Shown here: positions 25,415-33,515 of the stretch, piece by piece
Numbering within the stretch: position 1 is the stretch's first letter
How the letters are laid out: every line of letters begins with the position of its first letter
Source: Alphaproteobacteria bacterium
GTDB lineage: Bacteria; Pseudomonadota; Alphaproteobacteria; Rs-D84
NCBI GenBank assembly: GCA_016927735.1
Contig: JAFGMC010000006.1
Coordinates: 1 to 43,951 of the forward strand
Direction of reading: 5' to 3'
DNA length: 43,951 nt
Translations under genes and position numbers: made by a program
The notes under the pieces: generated by a model
What the model was told of the DNA's origin: nothing
The model's database searches: none
What the model saw: only the letters and a program-made list of their open reading frames with translations

Positions 25415-25564
25415 ATGAAAAAAGTATTGTTGGCAGTATTTGCTGTTTTAACATTGGCAGCTTGCACAGGTTCTTATAAATCTGGCAATTGTGAATATGA
25501 TTTCTTGTTGCACAAAGATATATCTATTTCCAAAATAATTGGAAATGCAACAGGTGGTTGTTAA
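25415..25564 (+). CDS. 49-residue lipoprotein, VirB7-like candidate
   Basis: An AAAGGAGA SD, its own promoter and a strong terminator show that this short frame is a gene. The signal peptide MKKVLLAVFAVLTLAAC has a LAAC lipobox. The mature peptide is about 33 residues with two further cysteines (NCEYDF and terminal GGC). It has the same length as the lipoprotein at 22696, and both flank the VirB8-like genes. VirB7 is the leading guess from size and context. Confidence 0.72.
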   Translation: MKKVLLAVFAVLTLAACTGSYKSGNCEYDFLLHKDISISKIIGNATGGC

Positions 25565-25568
25565 TAAA

Positions 25569-25602
25569 AAAAGAATCGCGACATATTGTCGCGATTCTTT
25601 TT
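25569..25602. terminator. strong bidirectional terminator
   Basis: A 12-bp-class stem (AGAATCGCGACA/TGTCGCGATTCT) lies between A- and T-runs. It ends the lipoprotein gene and the convergent phage-type operon. Confidence 0.93.
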
Positions 25603-25607
25603 CTGTA

Positions 25608-25865
25608 TCATTTTATAACTGCGCTTTTTATCAGATTTAAATCTTCTTTTATCCCATCAATTTTTAATTGTAATTGACCAATACCAGATTCCAAAATGGT
25701 TGTTCTGTTTTCCAACGATGTTATTCTGCTTTCACTTTTTTGTATATTAGATAAAGAACTGTCTTGCTTTGCAACCCAATATATTAAACTGCCAACAAAA
25801 ACTATTAAAAACCAACTGCTGCGCAGTAATTCCAACAACCCCATCGTATCTTGTTTTTCTGACAT
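25608..25865 (-). CDS. small phage-type protein with membrane helix and coiled coil
   Basis: The 85-residue protein has one hydrophobic helix (about 15-30, SSWFLIVFVGSLIYWVA). A coiled coil (about 35-80) follows, with repeated leucine/isoleucine spacing. The layout resembles small phage proteins near lysis or portal genes, but no family is recognised. It is the last gene after portal and the Bbp19-like gene, 3 nt from the latter. Confidence 0.7.
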   Translation of the reverse strand: MSEKQDTMGLLELLRSSWFLIVFVGSLIYWVAKQDSSLSNIQKSESRITSLENRTTILESGIGQLQLKIDGIKEDLNLIKSAVIK

Positions 25866-25868
25866 ATT

Positions 25869-26063
25869 CTATTTACCCCTGTTTATTAACATTTCTATTT
25901 GATGTACCAATGCACGTTGACCTTCCAGTGCGCGAAGTTCTGAATCGGTCGCATTTGGTCCCAAAAATCTTTCAATTGTTATTGTACGCAGATGCTTTAT
26001 GACTTCAATCCCCGATTGTGTATTAAAACAACGCGTATAATTTTTCTCTGTGTCTTTTGTCAT
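25869..26063 (-). CDS. Bbp19-like small phage protein
   Basis: The 64-residue protein has the pattern YTRCFNTQSGIEVIKHLR, then LGPNATDSELRALEGQRALV and IEMLI. This matches small proteins found directly downstream of portal genes in BPP-1-like podoviruses (Bbp19 family). Function is unknown. It has its own SD (AGAGA) and lies 10 nt after the portal gene. Confidence 0.7.
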   Translation of the reverse strand: MTKDTEKNYTRCFNTQSGIEVIKHLRTITIERFLGPNATDSELRALEGQRALVHQIEMLINRGK

Positions 26064-26073
26064 TTTAATCTCT

Positions 26074-27297
26074 TTATAAAATTGTACTATCTTGCGTCAT
26101 TTGTGCGATTGGTGCGATGTATTTTAATTCCGCATCTGAATGCAAAGATATTTTTTCAATCAGTCCACGCCGCGATAATATTTGCAATCCACGTTCGCAC
26201 ATTGGTTTAATGAATTCATTCAACAAACGTCCATAGGTTGCGCCCAGAACACGCATCATATCTGCATTACGCGCCAGTATTTCTGTTGCGGTCATTTCTT
26301 TTTCTGATAATAAACCCAACCTGTCCGCCAGCATTGTGTGTCTGATTCTTTCACGAAGATCATTTAATATTATTTGTGATACATCAAAGTCTGCCCCCGA
26401 TGACAGCGGGGTTAAACCCGAAGATCCGACAGCCTTTGGAATAATTGCACCAGGTGTTAAATTTATATTCGACAGGTTTATAACACCATCATCATCTGCC
26501 TGCCAAATTCCGCTGACAGCGATGGTTGCATTTTTCAAGACCAGTTCAACAACTTTATTTGCTGTTTTGATATCTGGCAATGCACGCATTACAGGTCCAC
26601 GACCATATGTTTCACCACTCAGCAGTGACCAACGGAAAATTATATATGGACTGGTTTCAAAAACACCGGTTGATACTATATTATTTTCAATATCACCGGC
26701 AACATCCAACCATGCTGTGAAGTCTTTTCCAATTAAAGATTGAACCAATCTTAAAGGTGTTTCTGGATTACTTTTAATCGTGTCACGCAAATTTTCAGGT
26801 GGTGTCCAATCTGGATATTTTTCCATAACATCAGATGCCGTCATCGAAGTTGTATGAAATATTGCACCTGGCAATATGCAAATGTCTGACATTGGAATTG
26901 CAGTGAATGAAAAAGCACTGTCGGAACCAATCGGATTCTCAGACATAAATAAACATGCAGTACCCAAGATTACCAAATCCAAATAGCACTGATGAATTGT
27001 TGTATAAAAGTTTGAATCGTTTAAATGTGCACGCAGCATCTTGGTTGCATCTTCTGCATCCGGCGACAAATCGCTTTCACGCACCAAATTCAACCACATT
27101 GATTCTGGTGGCGTCAGCAGTGAATACATACTGGCTGCCAAATTATCCACTGCATCAGATGCCGTTGCATCAAACAATGTCGCAATTTCATCATCTATTG
27201 TTGGCATTGTATAGCGGCGTGCAGAATCCCATCTATTTACCCAAGGCGTACGCAAATCCTGGGCCTTTTTATAAAGTTGTAAAAGTTTTTTATCCAT
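26074..27297 (-). CDS. phage portal (head-to-tail connector) protein, podovirus type
   Basis: The protein of 407 residues matches T7/BPP-1-type connectors. Features are PWVNRWDSARRYTMP near the start, SLLTPPESMWLNL, GTACLFMSENP, FRWSLLSGETYGRGPVMRALPDIKTAN (cited as a region, about 225-250), and EMTATEILARNADMMRVLG followed by GRLLNEFIKPM. Such proteins form the dodecameric ring through which DNA is packaged and ejected. T7-like portals usually exceed 500 residues. This one stops soon after YIAPIAQMTQ, where homologues continue with about 100 helical residues, so it may be C-terminally truncated. The start at 27297 has an AGAGA SD; the longer frame crosses a terminator. Confidence 0.85.
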   Translation of the reverse strand: MDKKLLQLYKKAQDLRTPWVNRWDSARRYTMPTIDDEIATLFDATASDAVDNLAASMYSLLTPPESMWLNLVRESDLSPDAEDATKMLRAHLNDSNFYTTIHQCYLDLVILGTACLFMSENPIGSDSAFSFTAIPMSDICILPGAIFHTTSMTASDVMEKYPDWTPPENLRDTIKSNPETPLRLVQSLIGKDFTAWLDVAGDIENNIVSTGVFETSPYIIFRWSLLSGETYGRGPVMRALPDIKTANKVVELVLKNATIAVSGIWQADDDGVINLSNINLTPGAIIPKAVGSSGLTPLSSGADFDVSQIILNDLRERIRHTMLADRLGLLSEKEMTATEILARNADMMRVLGATYGRLLNEFIKPMCERGLQILSRRGLIEKISLHSDAELKYIAPIAQMTQDSTIL

Positions 27298-27327
27298 TTT
27301 TTTCTCTTTATGTTTTTTGTTTAAAAT

Positions 27328-27356
27328 AAAAAATCCCGCCAATGGCGGGATTTTAT
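27328..27356. terminator. terminator between the small lipoprotein gene and portal
   Basis: The 8-bp stem ATCCCGCC/GGCGGGAT is flanked by A/T runs. On the minus strand it would end the lipoprotein transcript about 20 nt after its stop and lies about 30 nt upstream of the portal start. Confidence 0.85.
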
Positions 27357-27375
27357 TTATTAAGAATTATTTTCT

Positions 27376-27666
27376 CTATTTATTAACATTGTCTTGTTTT
27401 TTATTATTCTCAGAACTTTCGCTTTCTTGTTTTTTACGCAGTCCGCTTTTTATATCCTTGTTTATCATCGTTTCACACTTTGTACCAGAATAATGAATAC
27501 GTACATCATTGTCACGTGCACCAAACCAATCAAACGGGAATACTTTTCTTGGTCTGTATTCTTCGGTATAGGTACAACCACCTGCATCATTTTCATATTT
27601 TATACTGGATACATCACTGCAACCAAAAACAAACAAAGCACACAAAATCATTAATTTATTTTTCAT
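27376..27666 (-). CDS. small lipoprotein of unknown function
   Basis: The 96-residue product has a lipoprotein signal (MKNKLMILCALFVFGC). The mature part has two more cysteines (GGCTY, TKCETM) and a hydrophilic Lys/Glu/Asn-rich tail that looks disordered. AAGGA precedes the ATG. It sits between a terminase fragment and portal on the same strand, a place where phages often carry morons; that reading is inference. Confidence 0.75.
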   Translation of the reverse strand: MKNKLMILCALFVFGCSDVSSIKYENDAGGCTYTEEYRPRKVFPFDWFGARDNDVRIHYSGTKCETMINKDIKSGLRKKQESESSENNKKQDNVNK

Positions 27667-27714
27667 AACTTATCCTTAGCATTAGGAGCATTATAATAAA
27701 TCAAAATGCTTTTA

Positions 27715-28563
27715 TCAAACCTTAAAATCTGTTTTTGCTTTTAATACCCTGAACGTACCAGATATTGTACGAATTGGTATTGGTTGAATTCGCATTGCCC
27801 CAGCCAATGCGTCCAACCCATCATCATTTTGTGATACCGCCATTGGTGACCAGCCCAACATTTCTGATAATAATGGTGTTGATTTTATTTTCTCGTGAGA
27901 GTACAAACGACCCGTTGCCAGCATCGGTTCAATAGATTCCAGAATTCTTGTTTCTTTTCTTTTATGATTTACAATGCCCTGGACGATTATTGGTTGTCCC
28001 AGTTTATTGGCGGTTTCACGTAAAATCTCGGGCAATGAATTTCCAATACCATTAACCTCGATTGCTATTTTTTTTTGATTATGAATTTTCATAAAATTCA
28101 AAACCGATTCGCATTGCGTGGCCATTGGATGGATATCATTATCGTTAACTGTTAAATACTTAACATCTTGGATAAACACGCGCCGATTCTTGTCATCACG
28201 ATAAATTAAGATACAAACACTGCTGTCTGAATGAACACGACCCCCAGATGGATCCCAATAAACCGCCGCACCTGTTATTAAATTATCCCCTAACTTTGCG
28301 GTAATTCTATCAAAATTATCATCATAGAAATGTAATGCGCCCGGATCCAAACGAACTTTTTCTTCACTGACGTAATCCAACATCATTTGTGAAGAAAAAT
28401 GTCTGGGACCAACAATTTCACGCATTTCTTCTATTTTTTCCAGTGGAAATAATTCTGGCCAAGCCGATATTCCATCCGCATTAACTATGGGAATCCGGAG
28501 TTCTTTATACCCACGTAAAAAAGGGGTTGAAATTTCAAAAGTTTGATATACTCTGTTGGACAT
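27715..28563 (-). pseudogene. phage terminase large subunit, C-terminal nuclease part (fragment)
   Basis: The 282-residue frame begins inside the terminase sequence (VYQTFEISTPFLRGY) and carries the RNase H-like nuclease. The first acidic residue is in YWDPSGG, IAIEVNGIGNS follows, and DDGLDALAGAM is near the C-terminus. The ATPase half is missing. The frame starts 2 bp past the dnaB ATG on the opposite strand; a GGAG lies 8 nt upstream of its ATG, so translation is conceivable. The missing middle piece lies at 31882-32124, beyond dnaB and two other genes. Confidence 0.8.
28544..28552 (+). promoter_or_regulatory. extended -10 promoter of dnaB
   Basis: TGATATACT (TG at 28544-28545, TATACT 28547-28552) has no good -35. 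The start is predicted near 28559, 3 nt before the ATG at 28562, which makes the message leaderless. It lies inside the terminase fragment on the other strand. Confidence 0.5.
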
Positions 28564-30112
28564 GGATTTTACTCCGAAAACTTTGCCTACGAACTTAGAA
28601 GCAGAACAAGCAATACTGGCCGCGGTTCTGATGAATAATCGCGCACTGGAACGTGTGTCTGAGTTTTTGAAACCAGAACACTTTACACATCCAGCACACG
28701 TCGAAATTTATAAACTGGCAGAAAAGCAATTTGCTGCTGGGATTCCATTCGATATAATCACTGCAAAAAATTACTTGAATCAACAAGGTGTTTTAGAATC
28801 TGTTGGCGGTATTAATTATTTGACACAGTTATCAAGTGCGGGCGCAACCGTCGTTAATGTTGATCAATATGGTCGCATTGTTTATGAAAATGCATTGCGT
28901 CGTGAATTGATTGGTCTGGGTCAAAATATTACTGACTCTGCATTTATAGAAGATTTGGATAATCCTGTTGCACATCAAATAGAATCCGCAGAACAAAAAT
29001 TATTTGAATTATCTGTCGCTGGGTCTACTGACAAGGGTGCAATGCCAATTTCATACGCACTGCGTGAAGCACTGGAAGAAGCTGAAATTGCATACAAGGC
29101 TGATGGTAAACTATCCGGTCTAACAACTGGATTCCGTGATTTGGATAAATCTATAAGCGGTTTGCATCATTCTGATTTGATTATTATTGCTGGTCGTCCT
29201 GCTATGGGTAAAACTACTTTTGCAATGAATCTTGCTTTTAATGCCGCTAACGCTATTTTGGCAAAACGTGCTAATAAAAAATATAATGGTGCGGTTGTAT
29301 TTTTCAGTCTTGAAATGTCTTCATCACAATTGGCTGCACGCGTTCTGTCTTCACAAACCAAAATACCAAGTTCTTCTATGCGTAATGGATCACTGACAGA
29401 CGAAGACTTTTTAAAGATGTCACAATATTCTGACGCCTTATCCAAGGTTCCTTTGTATTTTGATGATACACCTGGAATGTCCGTTCCAATGATGCGTACG
29501 CGCGCGCGACGCATCGCACGCAAGCATGGTGGAATTGCACTGATAGTTATAGACTATTTACAATTGATGACGTCCCCTGGGGGTCGCCGCAATGAAAATC
29601 GCGTAAATGAAATTTCCGAAATTACCCGTGGTTTGAAAATGCTGGCCAAAGAATTAGATGTTCCGGTTATCGCCCTGTCCCAACTTTCACGTAATGTTGA
29701 GGCCAAAGATAGAACAGATAAACGCCCACAATTATCAGACTTGCGCGAATCTGGATCTATTGAACAAGACGCGGACATTGTTATGTTCACATACCGTGAA
29801 GAGTATTACTTGGACGGTCGTGATCCAATGTATAAAATTTCTGGTCGCAGCGATCAATTCTTACAAAAAGAACACGACGAATGGTCAAAACGTTTGAACG
29901 AAGCACGCGGCAAAGCAGAAATTATTATCGGTAAAAACCGTCATGGTAAACCTGAAACTTTACGCATGTCATTCAAGGGTGAATATAGCTTGTTTGATGA
30001 TCTTGATGAATTCGAAAATGTATCTTATGGTTCATTTGATAATAAATCTTCTAATTCTATATCGCAAAAGTCAGACAATTTGAATTTGAATGACATCCCT
30101 GATGATATGTAA
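28562..30112 (+). CDS. dnaB: replicative DNA helicase DnaB
   Basis: DnaB is the hexameric helicase that unwinds DNA ahead of the replisome. The 516-residue protein has the N-terminal DnaB domain (LEAEQAILAAVLMNN, about 11-110) and a RecA-like C-terminal domain. The latter shows Walker A GRPAMGKTTFAMN, FFSLEMSSSQLA, Walker B IVIDYLQLM, and the H4 region SQLSRNVEAKDRTDKRPQLS then DLRESGSIEQDADI. It reads as chromosomal rather than phage-like. I prefer ATG 28562 over TTG 28556 because the -10 box puts the transcript start between them. No SD is present. Confidence 0.95.
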   Translation: MDFTPKTLPTNLEAEQAILAAVLMNNRALERVSEFLKPEHFTHPAHVEIYKLAEKQFAAGIPFDIITAKNYLNQQGVLESVGGINYLTQLSSAGATVVNVDQYGRIVYENALRRELIGLGQNITDSAFIEDLDNPVAHQIESAEQKLFELSVAGSTDKGAMPISYALREALEEAEIAYKADGKLSGLTTGFRDLDKSISGLHHSDLIIIAGRPAMGKTTFAMNLAFNAANAILAKRANKKYNGAVVFFSLEMSSSQLAARVLSSQTKIPSSSMRNGSLTDEDFLKMSQYSDALSKVPLYFDDTPGMSVPMMRTRARRIARKHGGIALIVIDYLQLMTSPGGRRNENRVNEISEITRGLKMLAKELDVPVIALSQLSRNVEAKDRTDKRPQLSDLRESGSIEQDADIVMFTYREEYYLDGRDPMYKISGRSDQFLQKEHDEWSKRLNEARGKAEIIIGKNRHGKPETLRMSFKGEYSLFDDLDEFENVSYGSFDNKSSNSISQKSDNLNLNDIPDDM

Positions 30113-30141
30113 AATTATTTTACTTGCGATTTTCTTAAAAA

Positions 30142-30170
30142 TTGACTAACATTTTTGTCAAGAATATCAA
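30142..30170 (+). promoter_or_regulatory. promoter/operator of the double-HTH regulator
   Basis: TTGACT (30142-30147), a 17-bp spacer and TATCAA (30165-30170). The inverted repeat TTGAC/GTCAA (30142-30161) overlaps the -35 and spacer, a possible autoregulatory site. Confidence 0.45.
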
Positions 30171-30181
30171 AAGGGTTTGTA

Positions 30182-31189
30182 ATGGCTCAGGAAGAAATAA
30201 TTTTCCCAAATAATATAAGAAACATCCGTCTGGGTATCGGCATGAAAATGACCGAACTTGCCAGACGTACAAAGCTTTCTTTGTCTGCTGTTTCCAAAAT
30301 TGAAAAAGGTGTAAGACGCCTGAACCAAAAACAATTATTAAACATTTGTAATATTTTGGGTTGTAAATTATCTGATGTATTTATTCGCGAATCTGACGAA
30401 GTTGCCAACGTTTGGCAGAATGAAATCAAACGCAGACTGACAGATAACGAAGACGGTGGATTAAAAATATTTGGCAGTGGATTGCGTAAAATCAGACAAA
30501 AGGCTGGCAAGACTATTGCCCAGGCCGCCAAAGATGCAGGTATGACATTATCTGTTTATCATAAAATAGAAGTTGGTCAACGCGAGATTTACCAGAATGA
30601 AGTTGAACCTTTGGCAAAATCTTTTAAACATAACATTGAAACTTTATTTGATGAAATTGCAAAACTTTACAAGTCCGGCGAATTAAACAAACAAATTAAC
30701 AAAGTAAAAGAACGTGTAAAATCTGTTCTGATACCAGGCAGTCCATTATCAGGTATTGATTTACCAGGCAGTTTATACGGCGCAAAGTTGTATGACAGTG
30801 CACGCAGAAAACTGGCCCCTATTTTTGGAACACCAAATGGTAAAAATATTTTGTTTAAAAAATCAGATAAAACAATGATTGTCGCACCGATGAGCTTGGA
30901 AGGTCGCAAAGGTATATATGTAGTTATCCCAAACACAAAACGTCTTGGTAATACTATTCCAGAAAAATCATATATATTTGCAGATTCTGAAACCAAACCA
31001 TTGGTTGGTGATATGGCTGTATGTATTGATACAGATTTCGATAAACTTGGCTTTGACGATTCTGCAAATGCACAAATAGCCATGATACGTTTAGATTCCA
31101 GAGGTAATATTTATGGTCAGGTTTTATCTCCTGATGAAAAAATAACCTATAAAACGATGCACAAAGTTGTTATGATCGTTATGGAATAA
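30182..31189 (+). CDS. double HTH (XRE) regulator with a C-terminal S24/CI-like domain
   Basis: The 335-residue protein has two helix-turn-helix domains. HTH1 is at about 10-62 (MTELARRTKLSLSAVSKIEKG) and HTH2 at about 98-150 (IAQAAKDAGMTLSVYHKIEVG). The C-terminal ~150 residues are beta-rich and resemble LexA/CI-type oligomerisation domains (GDMAVCIDTD; AMIRLDSRGNIYGQV). The catalytic Ser-Lys pair of self-cleaving repressors is not evident. I choose the ATG at 30182 because AAAAGGG lies just upstream. If the mapped promoter is right, however, the leader would be only about 4 nt. Its position inside the block that splits the terminase makes it a candidate regulator of the phage genes; that is inference. 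Confidence 0.75.
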   Translation: MAQEEIIFPNNIRNIRLGIGMKMTELARRTKLSLSAVSKIEKGVRRLNQKQLLNICNILGCKLSDVFIRESDEVANVWQNEIKRRLTDNEDGGLKIFGSGLRKIRQKAGKTIAQAAKDAGMTLSVYHKIEVGQREIYQNEVEPLAKSFKHNIETLFDEIAKLYKSGELNKQINKVKERVKSVLIPGSPLSGIDLPGSLYGAKLYDSARRKLAPIFGTPNGKNILFKKSDKTMIVAPMSLEGRKGIYVVIPNTKRLGNTIPEKSYIFADSETKPLVGDMAVCIDTDFDKLGFDDSANAQIAMIRLDSRGNIYGQVLSPDEKITYKTMHKVVMIVME

Positions 31190-31210
31190 TTCATTTACGA
31201 AGAGAGAGAA

Positions 31211-31849
31211 ATGAAGACGAAACCAAGCATCATCGCACAGAAGTTATTGAATCTGTATCGCCAGCATCATGTTATTTTTGGTGGATGGAAATCTGTTAAT
31301 CAAATATTTATAAATGAAGCCAGTCCAGAAGTTATGATGGAAATTAAAGAATTACCAACTGGGAAAATGCTGGCACAACATATTGAAAACTTACGTAGCG
31401 GTAAAACCCCTATTGATTCTATTGCACCAAGTCTGACACCTTATGGTGGTTTAATGTCAGAATCTTCTTTTGAATCAATACCTTTATCAGATTCAGAACT
31501 GGCAGAACTGGAAAATGCTTTGGCTGATTTCGTTCCAGACACTAATGGACTTGCTAAGATTAAATCTTTGGATATTGTTAAAAGACTTGGTGACGATTGG
31601 CAAATAGCTATTCGATCTGCATTGTATGGAAACAAACAAATGCTGGATAGATGGAAGATTGTTCTAAAAACAGAACGTGCATATTATTTATGGAAAATTG
31701 CAAATGATATTTTGGTATCACCAATATCTGAACGTTCTCGTGCACAAATACAAGCCGACTTACCAGAATATGAAACTTATCTACCAATGTTCGGTGATTC
31801 TGGTAAAGAACTTCTTTCTAAATTACGTATATTTGTCAGCAGTATATAA
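31211..31849 (+). CDS. unknown cytoplasmic protein
   Basis: I do not recognise this 212-residue protein. It has no signal peptide or membrane segment. Helices are likely throughout, with an acidic middle part (SDSELAELENALADF) and a C-terminal half containing WQIAIRSALYGNKQMLDRWK. GAGAGAGAA precedes the ATG. It lies 22 nt after the double-HTH regulator and shares its transcript, ending in a strong terminator. Confidence 0.75.
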   Translation: MKTKPSIIAQKLLNLYRQHHVIFGGWKSVNQIFINEASPEVMMEIKELPTGKMLAQHIENLRSGKTPIDSIAPSLTPYGGLMSESSFESIPLSDSELAELENALADFVPDTNGLAKIKSLDIVKRLGDDWQIAIRSALYGNKQMLDRWKIVLKTERAYYLWKIANDILVSPISERSRAQIQADLPEYETYLPMFGDSGKELLSKLRIFVSSI

Positions 31850-31854
31850 ATATA

Positions 31855-31883
31855 AAAATCTGGATATTAAAATCCAGATTTTT
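31855..31883. terminator. terminator of the regulator-unknown gene pair
   Basis: The 11-bp stem AAAATCTGGAT/ATCCAGATTTT starts 6 nt after the stop codon and abuts the end of the terminase middle fragment on the other strand. Confidence 0.9.
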
Positions 31884-32124
31884 AATTTTCACTATCTTGA
31901 ACTTTATAAATTGTTTCTGTTGTGTGTGGCGTCCCTATGTAAATCATTGCGCCACCTGGGGATAATATAAAATCTAACTCTCGTAACCTTTCACGTAACA
32001 TTTCACGTTTTCTTGATGTATTACTGGTATTTGGTACTTCTACGTCATCACAAATAATTAAATCAGCATGCGCCAAATAAATAAAATATGCGGGTTCCAA
32101 ATAGGAATTATCCGCAAATAAGAA
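31882..32124 (-). pseudogene. phage terminase large subunit, middle (Walker B) fragment
   Basis: The frame, open from 32124 to the stop at 31882, reads YLAHADLIICDDVEVPNTS, a terminase Walker B segment. It continues through LRELDFILSPGGAMIYIG to GTPHTTETIYKV (coupling motif). It then diverges into a few residues and stops at the terminator. No ATG precedes it (only a TTG at 32100) and an in-frame TAA lies at 32125. The Walker A part is absent and the nuclease half lies at 27715-28563. I see nothing else between 32125 and 32205. Confidence 0.75.
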
Positions 32125-32207
32125 TTAAAACATTAAATTAAACTGAACTTATAAAAAACACACCAAAAGGTTTGTATTGTTTATATAAATACTTTAACTT
32201 TAAAATA

Positions 32208-32231
32208 ATAAAAATCCCGCAATTGCGGGAC
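32208..32231 (-). terminator. terminator of the histone-like gene
   Basis: The stem TCCCGC/GCGGGA (32215-32230) lies 6 nt after the stop on the minus strand, with an A-tract on the plus strand. Confidence 0.75.
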
Positions 32232-32236
32232 TTTTA

Positions 32237-32554
32237 TTATTTCTTTACAACTTTCTTTGCTGCTGGTTTTTTAGCAACAGCTTTTTTTGCAACTTTTTTA
32301 GCTGCTGGTTTTTTAGCAACTACTTTTTTTGCAACTGGTTTCTTTGCTGCAACTTTTTTAGCTGCTGGTTTTTTAGCAACTACTTTTTTTGCAACTGGTT
32401 TCTTTGCAACTACTTTTTTAGCAACTGCTTTCTTTGCAACTACTTTTTTAGCTGCTGGTTTTTTAGCAACAGCTTTTTTAGCAACCGGTTTTTTAGCAAC
32501 TGGTTTTTTAGCTGCTGGTTTTTTTGCGGTTGGTTTTAAGAATGTAAATGCCAT
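32237..32554 (-). CDS. histone H1-like AAKK-repeat protein
   Basis: The 105-residue protein is almost entirely a repeat of AKKP/V-A/V units after a short MAFTFLKPT start; about 40% is lysine, and acidic residues are absent. Such alanine-lysine-proline tails resemble eukaryotic histone H1 and bacterial Hc1/AlgP proteins, which bind and compact DNA without sequence specificity. The DNA is itself a degenerate tandem repeat (unit about 15-24 bp) and is prone to length change. AAAGGAGAG precedes the ATG, and there is a dedicated promoter and terminator. The opposite-strand open frame is a shadow of the repeat. Confidence 0.85.
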   Translation of the reverse strand: MAFTFLKPTAKKPAAKKPVAKKPVAKKAVAKKPAAKKVVAKKAVAKKVVAKKPVAKKVVAKKPAAKKVAAKKPVAKKVVAKKPAAKKVAKKAVAKKPAAKKVVKK

Positions 32555-32582
32555 TCTTTCTCTCCTTTTAAGTTTTCTCGGT

Positions 32583-32639
32583 AGAACAAATTTTTTTGTT
32601 CTTGTATTACATTTTATCTAAAACGAAAAACTTAGTAAA
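32583..32639 (-). promoter_or_regulatory. promoter and leader hairpin of the histone-like gene
   Basis: On the minus strand TTTACT (32634-32639), a 17-bp spacer and TAAAAT (32611-32616). The leader contains an 8-bp perfect stem AGAACAAA/TTTGTTCT (32583-32602) upstream of the SD, a possible stability or control element. Confidence 0.6.
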
Positions 32640-32655
32640 GGATAAAGTGAAATCT

Positions 32656-33312
32656 TTATGAATATAATTTTTTAAATCCAATTTCAATTTTACGAACATA
32701 TTCTGGATCTTTATCGCGCCAGTATTTTGGATCACGCATCATGCTTCGTAAATCTTTATCAGATAAATTTCCAACAGTATTTTTTTCTGTTGTGACGAAT
32801 GGTTCTATTGATTGCATCATCTTATAGATACTTTGAATCCCCTGGGACGAAGCACACAAGGCTTCGAACGCTTCGGTTGGTAAAAATTTTTCACCAAAAG
32901 CATTAATTTCTTTCAAAGCTTCTTTCATTTTATCTTCATCACCAAAAAACTTCTTTAACTCTGAAATTGAATTTGTTTCATGTTGCGTTTGAAAAATTTC
33001 TGTCAACATTGGTGATAAAAACTCATTTGCAATTTCATAAATCTTTTCAACCTGATTAACTGTTAATCCAATATCATGAAATTTCGAACGAACCGATTCA
33101 TCATCAAACAAAATATTTGTTGGATATTCATTGGTATCATATGGCACACCAATTACACGATTAAATTTTTTACGCGTTTCTATATCTGCATCTTCACCAG
33201 GAACAGATACCATTGAACCAATCTTTTTTTCAAGCTCTGAATATGATTTAACCAATGCATCTGAATTCAAAGTTCCGTCTTCATTCAGAAATTTTTCTGG
33301 AATTTTTTCCAT
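32656..33312 (-). CDS. phage capsid scaffolding-like protein, podovirus type
   Basis: The 218-residue, acidic, helical protein ends with LSDKDLRSMMRDPKYWRD and then PEYVRKIEIGFKKLY. This is the C-terminal capsid-binding signature of scaffolding proteins in podoviruses with T7/BPP-1-type portals. Scaffold proteins guide procapsid assembly and then leave. The start at 33312 has AAAGGA and overlaps the upstream gene by 32 nt; the longer frame is rejected. The major capsid gene, normally next, is absent. Confidence 0.72.
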   Translation of the reverse strand: MEKIPEKFLNEDGTLNSDALVKSYSELEKKIGSMVSVPGEDADIETRKKFNRVIGVPYDTNEYPTNILFDDESVRSKFHDIGLTVNQVEKIYEIANEFLSPMLTEIFQTQHETNSISELKKFFGDEDKMKEALKEINAFGEKFLPTEAFEALCASSQGIQSIYKMMQSIEPFVTTEKNTVGNLSDKDLRSMMRDPKYWRDKDPEYVRKIEIGFKKLYS

Positions 33313-33502
33313 TTCTTTTCCTTTTATTTTCGTTTGATTTACGCAGAAAATATATTCCGCCCAATGTAAAAATTGACTGCATAACACCAAATATATCTGT
33401 ATCTCCGACTAAATAAGCGCCTATTGCGGATAATATTCCAATACTTGATACTATATATGTTCTTTTTCCGGCAAGAAAACCGCCACTTATAAATTTATTC
33501 AT
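33281..33502 (-). CDS. holin-like small membrane protein
   Basis: The 73-residue protein has two hydrophobic segments (TYIVSSIGILSAIGAYLVG and FGVMQSIFTLGGIYF) and a very basic C-terminus (RKSNENKRKRNGKN). This is the plan of class II holins. It lies 13 nt downstream of a SleB-like hydrolase gene and overlaps the scaffold gene. Holin function is inferred from size, topology and neighbour. Confidence 0.65.
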   Translation of the reverse strand: MNKFISGGFLAGKRTYIVSSIGILSAIGAYLVGDTDIFGVMQSIFTLGGIYFLRKSNENKRKRNGKNSRKISE

Positions 33503-33515
33503 AAAAATCTCTTTT

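Noticed and set aside
26336-26743. Plus-strand frame within the portal gene (and similar long antisense frames in ackA, recG, rne, dnaB and lpxI)
   Set aside because: These are shadow frames opposite well-supported genes and lack start signals.
32237-32554. CRISPR-like or satellite repeat array
   Set aside because: The repeats are short, unspaced and codon-periodic, as expected for a low-complexity protein.
32172-32621. Plus-strand open frame rich in Phe/Ala/Thr
   Set aside because: It is the antisense shadow of the AAKK repeat, with no SD.
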